Source of the DNA: Chthoniobacterales bacterium
GTDB lineage: Bacteria; Verrucomicrobiota; Verrucomicrobiia; Chthoniobacterales; UBA10450
Reading direction: 5' to 3'
Assembly: GCA_013694595.1 (NCBI GenBank)
Contig: JACDCC010000303.1
Coordinates: forward strand, 1 to 32,470
DNA length: 32,470 nucleotides
The notes beneath the pieces are model-generated. The model did no database searches. It saw nothing but the letters and a program-made list of their open reading frames with translations, and was not told the origin of the DNA. Positions 25,699 through 31,418 of this stretch are shown here, piece after piece. Position numbers and translations under genes: made by a program. Positions within the stretch are counted from its first letter, which is position 1. Each line of letters begins with the position of its first letter.

Positions 25699-26235
25699 GT
25701 GAATGGTCTTTACGAGCTGGCTGATCGCGCGCGCCGGGAGAAGCTGCCATTTCTCGTCGTCGGCGGGCATGCGGTGATTTTGTATCATGTCCCACGCTTT
25801 ACCCGAGACATCGATCTTCTCATTCCGGAAAGCGCCGCCACTGCGTGGCTGGAATTTCTGCAAAAGTTCCGCTATCGCGTCTATCACCAAACGGAGGCGT
25901 TCATTCAGTTGGAGCCTTTCGAGCCGGGAACGTTGCCGCCGGTAGATTTGATGCTGGTGGACGCGGGCACATGGGCCAAGCTCGAGGCCAAAGCAGTGGA
26001 GCGGGAAGCCGGTGGCGATCTGCGGCTGCCAGTGCCTCATGTCTGGCATCTCATCGCCATGAAGCTGGCCGCCGCGCAGTCGATCCAGCGGCGAAAAGAG
26101 GCTTCTGATTGGCCCGATGTTCTTCATTTGGTGCGGGTTTGCCAGATCGATCTGGCGAACCCTGACTTCCGGAGCATGGTCATGCAATATGGGGGAAAGG
26201 AAGCCCTGCGCCGTCTCGAGAAGGAGGCATCGTGA
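25699..26235 (+). CDS. nucleotidyltransferase-fold protein inserted in the cas operon
   Basis: The 178-residue product starts at GTG 25699; the frame is open upstream only as an antisense-free overlap with cas7c. It shows a pol-beta-like nucleotidyltransferase signature: G22-G23-H-A, then RFTRDID with D37 and D39, and a third acidic residue at D83 (PVDLMLVD). This layout fits DUF6036/AbiEii/MNT-type nucleotidyltransferases, many of which are halves of toxin-antitoxin or signalling pairs and modify tRNA or a partner. The C-terminal helical part (HVWHLIAMKLAAAQ) also fits. It is not a standard I-C gene. The next small gene overlaps by GTGA. Whether it belongs to CRISPR function is unknown. Confidence 0.8.
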   Translation: MNGLYELADRARREKLPFLVVGGHAVILYHVPRFTRDIDLLIPESAATAWLEFLQKFRYRVYHQTEAFIQLEPFEPGTLPPVDLMLVDAGTWAKLEAKAVEREAGGDLRLPVPHVWHLIAMKLAAAQSIQRRKEASDWPDVLHLVRVCQIDLANPDFRSMVMQYGGKEALRRLEKEAS

Positions 26236-26438
26236 AAACTGACCACGCGCACTCCGTCTGGGACATCCGCCTGCCTGAACCAGCCGCGCCCTTGTCCCGA
26301 AGCCATCTTCGGCAGCCGCCCACGTGGCAACAATTTCTTCGCGAAACACAGGAGCCATGGGCCCGCTACATGCGAGAACATGATTCGCCGGAGGAGCGCC
26401 TCGCCGCCAAGCATCCTGCCCGGTTCGTTCTGAGCTGA
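26232..26438 (+). CDS. small partner protein of the nucleotidyltransferase gene
   Basis: The 68-residue product starts at GTG 26232, overlapping the nucleotidyltransferase stop. I recognise no named family. It is proline- and charge-rich with no membrane segment. It contains WDIRLPEP, then PTWQQFLRETQEPWARYMREH and a short PEERLAAKHPARFVL tail. The size, tight overlap and helix content around 30-55 fit an antitoxin or regulatory partner of the upstream enzyme. cas4 begins 17 bp later, so the pair is in the same transcript as the cas genes. Confidence 0.65.
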   Translation: MKTDHAHSVWDIRLPEPAAPLSRSHLRQPPTWQQFLRETQEPWARYMREHDSPEERLAAKHPARFVLS

Positions 26439-26454
26439 GCCGGGAAATTTTGAA

Positions 26455-27090
26455 GTGACGACGGAGCCTGCGCACGATGAGTCTTCGCTCCTCCCGCTCT
26501 CCGCCCTGCAGCATCTGCTTTTTTGCGAGCGGCAGTGCGCGCTGATTCACATCGAGCAGGTCTGGACGGACAACCAGTTCACCGCTGAAGGAAATCTTCT
26601 GCACGAACGCACCCATGAAGGTCCGGATGAATCGCGCCCCGGTGTGCGCATCGCGCGCGGGATGCCGGTGCGCTCGCTCCAGCTCGGGTTGAGCGGACAG
26701 TGCGATGTTGTCGAGTTTCACCCTGACAGAGCCGTCCTGCCGGTGGAATACAAACGCGGCAAACCCAAGGCGCATGCGGCGGATGAAGTCCAGCTTTGCG
26801 CCGAGGCGATCTGCCTCGAGGAGATGCTGGGCGTTCGCATCGAGCGCGGAATGCTCTACTACGGCAAGCGTCGCCGCCGCACCGACGTCGTTCTCAATCC
26901 TGCGTTACGTGAACTGACGCGCGATGCGGCGCGGCGCCTGCACGTGTTGATTGAATCGCGGATCACGCCGATGGCACAGCGTGAGAAGAAATGTGAAAGC
27001 TGCTCACTGCTCGAGATCTGCATGCCGGACGCGCTGCGGTTGCGCAAAGGCGTGGCGAGCTGGTTCGCCGCCCAGCTGAGAGTTCAATGA
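26455..27090 (+). CDS. cas4: Cas4, CRISPR adaptation exonuclease
   Basis: The 211-residue product is a RecB-family nuclease that trims pre-spacers and helps choose PAM and orientation with Cas1-Cas2. The iron-sulfur cysteines are one N-terminal site (C24, with C28 nearby, in FCERQC) and three near the C-terminus (C180, C183, C189; CESCSLLEIC). Nuclease residues lie in SGQCDVVEF (Asp) and PVEYKRGKPK (Glu-x-Lys). GTG 26455 is the start. A 133-bp gap separates it from cas1, longer than any other gap in the operon. Confidence 0.95.
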   Translation: MTTEPAHDESSLLPLSALQHLLFCERQCALIHIEQVWTDNQFTAEGNLLHERTHEGPDESRPGVRIARGMPVRSLQLGLSGQCDVVEFHPDRAVLPVEYKRGKPKAHAADEVQLCAEAICLEEMLGVRIERGMLYYGKRRRRTDVVLNPALRELTRDAARRLHVLIESRITPMAQREKKCESCSLLEICMPDALRLRKGVASWFAAQLRVQ

Positions 27091-27223
27091 GCGCCACTGA
27101 TTCGAGCGCGAGCACGAGTACCAGCACGAGCCTGCTTCAGTTCGGCGTTCGATGTTGGACCCATTCGGCTGTCGCTCAGGGCAGGCTGTTGAGCGTTAGA
27201 CGTTTGCTCTCTCTGCCTGCGTC

Positions 27224-28258
27224 ATGATGCAGCATCTCAACACCCTCTTTGTCACCCTGGAGGGCGCGTGGCTTTTCAAGGACGGGCAAGCCGTCGAAGT
27301 GCGCCACGACGGGCAGACGAACCTGCGCGTCCCGCTCCATAATCTCGATGGCATCGTCTGTCTCGGCTGGGATATCGGTGCTACCGTGCAATTAATGGCC
27401 GCCTGCGCGGAGGCCGGCGTGACGCTCTCCTTTTGTTCGCCACACGGAAAATTCCTCGCCGCCGCCACCGGATTCGCTTCCGGCAACGTCCTCCTCCGGC
27501 GCACCCAATATCGGCTCGCCGACGATGACGCAGCCTGCGCCGGCATCGCTCGCCAAATCGTGGCGGCAAAGATCTCCAACTCCCGCGTCTCTCTCCTGCG
27601 CGCCGCGCGCGATCACCCCGACGAGCCGGCTGCGGCGCAGTTCGGCTCAGCCGCGCAATGGCTCGGGCACCGGATCGATGCCGTCATGCGCGAGTCCTCC
27701 CTGGATATCATCCGCGGGATCGAAGGAGATTCTGCTGCGGCCTACTTCGACTGCATGCCGTCATTGCTGACGACAAACGACCCGACACTACGAATGAACG
27801 GCCGCAGCCGACGTCCGCCGCTCGATCCGGTGAACGCGCTCCTCTCCTTTCTCTACGCGCTGCTGAATCATGACTGCCGCTCCGCCCTGGCGGCGTGTGG
27901 TCTCGACCCTGCGGTAGGCTTTCTCCATCGTGACCGCCCCGGCCGGGCCTCGCTCGCGCTTGACCTCATGGAGGAGTTTCGTCCGGTGCTGGCGGACCGT
28001 CTCGCTCTCTCGCTCCTCAATCGAAAGCAACTCGATGGCGCCGATTTCAATCGCCAGGAAAACGGCGCCGTCGCGTTGCGCGAGGCTTCCCGCAAGAAAG
28101 TGCTCGTCGCCTGGCAGGAGCGAAAACGCGAGGAACTCATCCATCCGTTCCTGCAGGAGAAGGTGCCTTGGGGCATCGTGCCTCACCTGCAGGCACGGTT
28201 GCTCGCCCGCCACCTCCGCGGCGACCTCGACGCCTACCCCGCGTTTCTCTGGAAGTAG
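27224..28258 (+). CDS. cas1: Cas1, CRISPR integrase
   Basis: The 344-residue product (ATG 27224, or the adjacent ATG 27227) inserts new spacers with Cas2. The I-C-type N-terminus LNTLFVTLEGAWLFKDGQ is present. Metal-binding residues are visible as E167 (RGIEGDSAAAYF), H235 (FLHRDRPGR) and D247/E250 (LALDLMEEFRP), matching the E-H-D pattern of the family. It is full length. Its own promoter in the gap after cas4 is possible, but I see no strong hexamers. Confidence 0.96.
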   Translation: MMQHLNTLFVTLEGAWLFKDGQAVEVRHDGQTNLRVPLHNLDGIVCLGWDIGATVQLMAACAEAGVTLSFCSPHGKFLAAATGFASGNVLLRRTQYRLADDDAACAGIARQIVAAKISNSRVSLLRAARDHPDEPAAAQFGSAAQWLGHRIDAVMRESSLDIIRGIEGDSAAAYFDCMPSLLTTNDPTLRMNGRSRRPPLDPVNALLSFLYALLNHDCRSALAACGLDPAVGFLHRDRPGRASLALDLMEEFRPVLADRLALSLLNRKQLDGADFNRQENGAVALREASRKKVLVAWQERKREELIHPFLQEKVPWGIVPHLQARLLARHLRGDLDAYPAFLWK

Positions 28259-28287
28259 TGCGGGCGATTTGATAACCTGAATCACCG

Positions 28288-28578
28288 ATGCAAGTGCTCA
28301 TCACATACGATGTCTCCACCGTCACTGCCGATGGCCGGCGCCGGCTCCGTCGCGCCGCTAAAACATGCCTCGACCACGGGCAGCGCGTTCAGAACTCCGT
28401 CTTCGAATGTCTGGTCAATCCCGGCGAGCTGGTCACCGTTCGTGCGCGCCTGCTTAAGATCATCAATCCGGAGACTGACAGCCTGCGGATCTATATGCTG
28501 GGCAGCGATTGGGATCATCGGGTGGAGCATCACGGCGCGAAACCGTCGTTCGATCCCACCGGGCCGCTCGTTGTGTAG
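28288..28578 (+). CDS. cas2: Cas2, structural partner of Cas1
   Basis: The 96-residue product has the ferredoxin-like Cas2 fold: VLITYDVSTVTADGRRRLRR, then HGQRVQNSVFECLV and the C-terminal LRIYMLGSDW. It forms the dimeric core of the Cas1-Cas2 integrase. It is the last cas gene; the array begins 195 bp downstream in the same direction. Confidence 0.96.
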   Translation: MQVLITYDVSTVTADGRRRLRRAAKTCLDHGQRVQNSVFECLVNPGELVTVRARLLKIINPETDSLRIYMLGSDWDHRVEHHGAKPSFDPTGPLVV

Positions 28579-28772
28579 ACGGGGGGTGCTGGCCGCGCGC
28601 GCACCCGAAGCGGGCAATGCGGCCGGGGGAGATCAGCGCGCGCTGTAAGTCGCGCGCGATGTGTTCTTTGACAGCTGAATGCGCAAATAATCGGCGTGGA
28701 CGCGCGGGTTTTGATGCTGGTGCGGAACTGGGCGTGATTGCAACTGAGCGGGAGTGGTTTATGGCTGAAGGG
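28579..28772 (+). promoter_or_regulatory. CRISPR leader
   Basis: This 194-bp gap between cas2 and the first repeat has no plausible gene and is the expected leader position. The repeat orientation (ending GATTGAAAC) puts the leader on this side. It contains a -35-like TTGACA at 28668-28673 in TTCTTTGACAGCTGAAT, a sequence of the type seen in other I-C leaders, followed by an AAATAAT stretch (28685-28691). The 11-12 bp spacing is short for a standard promoter. Confidence 0.6.
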
Positions 28773-29069
28773 GTCGCGCTCCGCAGGAGCGCGCGGATTG
28801 AAACGCGTTTGCGCTGGACGAGAATGACGAGAATCACGGGTCGCGCTCCGCAGGAGCGCGCGGATTGAAACATGTCGCAGGCGCACCATCCGACCAGACG
28901 AAAAGGTCGCGCTCCGCAGGAGCGCGCGGATTGAAACCGGTGCGACGGGGTGGTCCCGCCCCAAGCGTGATGTCGCGCTCCGCAGGAGCGCGCGGATTGA
29001 AACGATCGCGAAGAAGCTGAATTGTCATTATCGAACGGTCGCGCTCCGCAGGAGCGCGCGGATTGAAAC
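28773..29069 (+). CRISPR. type I-C CRISPR array: 5 identical 32-bp repeats, 4 spacers
   Basis: Repeats lie at 28773-28804, 28840-28871, 28906-28937, 28972-29003 and 29038-29069. All five are identical, begin GTCGCGCTCC and end GGATTGAAAC. Each contains a perfect 8-bp stem (CGCGCTCC/GGAGCGCG) around GCA, the hairpin cut by Cas5c. Spacers are 35, 34, 34 and 34 bp. The ATTGAAAC 3' end, length and cas gene set all agree with subtype I-C. The array is short and none of the spacers matches another part of the window by eye. Confidence 0.98.
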
Positions 29070-29205
29070 AGTTCTGACGTCGGCCAAAACTCCACATTGT
29101 GCTGAGCGGCGGCCATGGTTTGCCGCTTCGAATCGATCGGCAGCATCGTCGCGGGAGCGGCGCAAAGTTTTTCAAACAATAACGCGCGAATTGTCGCGCA
29201 ATGCG

Positions 29206-29259
29206 TTGACTCCACAACGTGTAGTGTGTTACCTACATCCCCGACACTATGCGTTGTCC
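29206..29259 (+). promoter_or_regulatory. two NrdR-box-like sites over the nrdR promoter and start codon
   Basis: The family consensus is a palindrome of the form CACWATATATWGTG. Site 1 (29213-29226, CACAACGTGTAGTG) matches 11 of 14. Site 2 (29245-29258, CACTATGCGTTGTC) matches 10 of 14 and includes the ATG of nrdR. Their centres are 32 bp apart, about three helical turns, the paired spacing typical for NrdR. TTGACT (29206-29211) just before site 1 is a likely -35. This arrangement suggests autoregulation. Confidence 0.65.
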
Positions 29260-29758
29260 TAAGTGCGGGTTTCGTGACGACAAGGTCATCGACTCGCGCC
29301 AGTCTCGTGATAGCTCCAGCATCCGTCGCCGTCGCGTCTGTTTGCAGTGCTCCTACCGCTTCACGACCTACGAGGAGATCGAGCGCTCGGAGTTGCGTGT
29401 CATCAAGCGTGACCGGACGCACGAACAATTCGATCGGCGCAAGCTGGTGAATAGCCTCGCCAAAGCTTGCGAGAAGCGGCCGATCAGCCTCGTGGTTCTC
29501 GAACAGGCCGTGGATGAAATTGTGCACGAGCTCGAGACCAGCGGACGTGAAGTGCAGTCGACCGCCATCGGCACCAAGGTGCTCGAGAAATTGAAGGACA
29601 TCGACGAGGTGGCGTATCTCCGTTACGCGTCGGTTCATCGCCGTTTTGAAGGAGTGGATCAATTTGTCGAGGCGGTGCAGGCGCTCGGCAAGCGAATCAA
29701 ATCGAACCCATCGCAGCGGGAGCTGTTCCCGCCCGAGGTCGCCCATGGTAGCGTTTAA
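29249..29758 (+). CDS. nrdR: transcriptional repressor NrdR
   Basis: The 169-residue product represses ribonucleotide reductase genes according to the ATP/dATP level. The N-terminal zinc ribbon has CPKC at 3-6 and CLQC near 31-34, followed by YRFTTYEEIE. The ATP-cone domain (about 50-138) begins LRVIKRDRTHEQFDRRKLVNSLAKAC and ends EVAYLRYASVHRRF. Length is slightly above the common 150-160. No nrd structural genes are in the window, so its targets are elsewhere. The next gene overlaps its end by 14 bp. Confidence 0.96.
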   Translation: MRCPKCGFRDDKVIDSRQSRDSSSIRRRRVCLQCSYRFTTYEEIERSELRVIKRDRTHEQFDRRKLVNSLAKACEKRPISLVVLEQAVDEIVHELETSGREVQSTAIGTKVLEKLKDIDEVAYLRYASVHRRFEGVDQFVEAVQALGKRIKSNPSQRELFPPEVAHGSV

Positions 29759-30305
29759 GGAAGAATTCCCCTACCTGCGCTGCGATTCCGGGCAGCTGTT
29801 TGAGTTCAATCAGCAGTGGCTGCACGCGGCGATCACCCGCGCTGCGGATCAGGCGGGATACCCGAGCTGGTGGCTCACAGATCACATCACGGAGAGCATC
29901 ACGTTCTACTTGCGGCTCCGGAATGACGAACCGGTGGTGCCGATTAGTCAGCTCTCGCAAACGGTTCGCTACGTCCTCAAGGTGATCGGTTACAAAGAGA
30001 TCATCCCGTATTTCGCGCCGTCGCCGCCGCCGATCGCATTCTCGCTGCTCGAAGTGGCAGAAGCGGCGGGGGCCGGTTACGAGCTGGCCTTCTTCGATGG
30101 CTTGGAAAAGCGGATCGCCGCGCTGGTCAGCACCGGCACCGACAGCCTCCAATTCTACGGCCTCAACGCTTGTGTGAAACATCTCCGCGGCGCGAAAGCG
30201 TGGACGCGGGCGTGCGACACCCTGCGTGACGAAGTGATCTGCTTCGTCCGAGAGAAGCTGGCAGCGAAAACGGAGCTCGAGCAGCTCCGCTGTTCGCTTC
30301 GTTAG
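29745..30305 (+). CDS. hypothetical protein translationally coupled to nrdR, possible divergent ATP-cone
   Basis: The 186-residue product starts at ATG 29745, overlapping nrdR by 14 bp. I recognise no named family. Residues 15-85 (FNQQWLHAAITRAADQAGY, SQLSQTVRYVLKVIGYKEI) follow the helix pattern of an ATP-cone: F-x(4)-L-x-x-AI-x-x-A, then a four-helix bundle ending near a tyrosine/phenylalanine. The rest is helical, with a positively and negatively charged C-terminus. There is no signal peptide. Coupling to nrdR suggests a role in dNTP sensing or nucleotide metabolism, but that is inference only. Confidence 0.72.
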   Translation: MVAFKEEFPYLRCDSGQLFEFNQQWLHAAITRAADQAGYPSWWLTDHITESITFYLRLRNDEPVVPISQLSQTVRYVLKVIGYKEIIPYFAPSPPPIAFSLLEVAEAAGAGYELAFFDGLEKRIAALVSTGTDSLQFYGLNACVKHLRGAKAWTRACDTLRDEVICFVREKLAAKTELEQLRCSLR

Positions 30306-30327
30306 CCCGTCGAGAAGGCAAGCGCGG

Positions 30328-30666
30328 ATGACCATCTTCGAGAAGATCGTGGCGCGGGAAATCCCCGCAAAGATCGTCTGGCAGGACGAGGACGTGATTG
30401 CATTCCACGACGTGAATCCCGGCGCCCCGGTGCACGTCCTCGTCGTTCCGAAGCGCGTGATCCCGCGCATCGCCGAGAGCACCGCGGCGGATCAGGCACT
30501 GCTGGGCAAGTTGTTGCTCACCACACGCATTGTTGCCGAAAAACTCGATCTGCTCACGAGCGGCTATCGCGTCGTGATTAACAATGGGCCGGATGCCGGT
30601 GAGAGCGTGCCGCACCTGCATGTCCATGTGCTGGGCAAACGGAAACTCGGCTGGCCACCGGGTTAG
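30328..30666 (+). CDS. HIT family nucleotide-binding hydrolase (HINT-like)
   Basis: The 112-residue product is the length of histidine-triad HINT proteins. The N-terminal TIFEKIVAREIPAKIVWQDEDVIAFHDVNP matches the family and the active-site triad is HLHVHV near residues 95-100, with the catalytic histidine in the middle. Such enzymes cleave AMP from purine nucleoside phosphoramidates. It starts 23 bp after the nrdR-linked gene and is probably the third gene of that transcript. Confidence 0.95.
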   Translation: MTIFEKIVAREIPAKIVWQDEDVIAFHDVNPGAPVHVLVVPKRVIPRIAESTAADQALLGKLLLTTRIVAEKLDLLTSGYRVVINNGPDAGESVPHLHVHVLGKRKLGWPPG

Positions 30667-31033
30667 CCGGAGCGCCATCCCGCACTCCCGCCGGATAAAT
30701 CGAGAGCGGGTGTCAGGCTGGCACGCGTTTGATCGCCGGACATCCACCAGTCTCAGCAGCAGTGTTCTCGTTTTGCGGCGAAGAACCCGCACCTCCGTGC
30801 AGCGCGCCACGATAATCATACCTACCGACCTCGCTTCAATTTTCCTCGCCGCGTCTCCGTGGCTGTTCGGCTTCAACGACGCGCCGCCCAAATCCTGGAT
30901 GCCTCACGTTGTTGCGCGTCACATTGATGACCGACCCGCAGCCGCGCAGCCCTGCCCGAGGGAGACAACAGATGGAGACGTAGCCAATTAGCCAATTCCG
31001 AGAAGTCGCGCGGCGAAGCCGTGGCGGATCAGC
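30667..31033. other. mostly non-coding stretch after the HIT gene
   Basis: Apart from the SPW-like fragment (30810-30935) I see no gene, RNA or clear terminator in this 367-bp stretch. Open frames are GC-driven and lack protein-like composition. It lies directly left of the integrated element boundary. Confidence 0.5.
30810..30935 (+). pseudogene. fragment resembling an SPW-repeat membrane protein
   Basis: In one frame (beginning ATIIIPTDLASIF) this stretch encodes ASPWLFGFND followed by SWMPHVV. That is the SPW motif and following segment of small bacterial SPW-repeat membrane proteins, which normally start IPTxxH and have several membrane helices. Here IPT is joined almost directly to the SPW segment, as if an internal piece were lost, and the rest does not continue as a membrane protein. 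Probably a decayed remnant. Confidence 0.4.
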
Positions 31034-31246
31034 GTGCAACGCGATCGTGTATTCTGCCGTATCACAGAGGCACTCCTCGCGTTGCTCGTGTCGGGCATCG
31101 TGGCCGCGTGCGAGAGCTCTGGGCGAGAAGGCGCGAATGCAGCGCCGGGCCGCGACTCCGTAACGGTAAAACGAAGCGCCACGATGTGGCCGGCGCGCGA
31201 CGGCACGAGGATCCGCGAAGTGGAGTCGCCGACCGTCCCGGAATGA
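31034..31246 (+). CDS. possible small lipoprotein
   Basis: A 70-residue frame starts at GTG 31034. Residues 10-25 (ITEALLALLVSGIVAAC) look like a signal peptide ending in a lipobox-like GIVAAC, after which the chain is polar and rich in Arg, Ser and Gly. This fits a small exported lipoprotein, but the frame is short, lies in otherwise decayed DNA and has no recognisable homology, so it may be chance. Confidence 0.35.
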   Translation: MQRDRVFCRITEALLALLVSGIVAACESSGREGANAAPGRDSVTVKRSATMWPARDGTRIREVESPTVPE

Positions 31247-31292
31247 TTTTCCGCTCGAGGTTCCCGCCGTTTGCCTTCAGCCGGGCAGGAAA

Positions 31293-31322
31293 CGGTGAGG
31301 GAGGGATTCGAACCCTCGGTAC
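31293..31322 (-). other. attachment site: 3' fragment of a tRNA-Ser gene
   Basis: Read on the minus strand, these 30 bases form the variable-arm base GTACC, a perfect T-arm (GAGGG, TTCGAAT, CCCTC) and the acceptor strand CCTCACC with discriminator G. This is the end of a tRNA-Ser(GGA)-like gene. The matching 5' acceptor (GGTGAGG), D-arm and anticodon arm are absent from the adjoining sequence, so the tRNA is not complete. A tyrosine recombinase begins 97 bp away. The fragment is therefore best read as the left att site created by integration into a tRNA-Ser 3' end. Confidence 0.75.
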
Positions 31323-31418
31323 TAACGGAGCCCGTTAAGAATGGCTGTTTCCCTCGTAGATGGATGCCGCGAAACAACGCTGGACACGATCAAACGTTAT
31401 GCATATTGTTATGCAGCA

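Noticed and set aside
29104-29135. Degenerate sixth CRISPR repeat
   Set aside because: Compared base by base with the repeat, similarity is at chance level; only a small local palindrome (AGCGGC/GCCGCT) is shared in style.
28463-29746. Long minus-strand open frame (427 codons) spanning the CRISPR array
   Set aside because: Its middle is a translation of the CRISPR repeats (a recurring SARSCGAR-type peptide) and it is antisense to nrdR and cas2. It is open only because of high GC.
31293-31385. A complete tRNA-Ser on the minus strand
   Set aside because: The T-arm and 3' acceptor are clear, but no GGTGAGG acceptor partner, D-arm or anticodon stem is found in the right place, so only a fragment is present.
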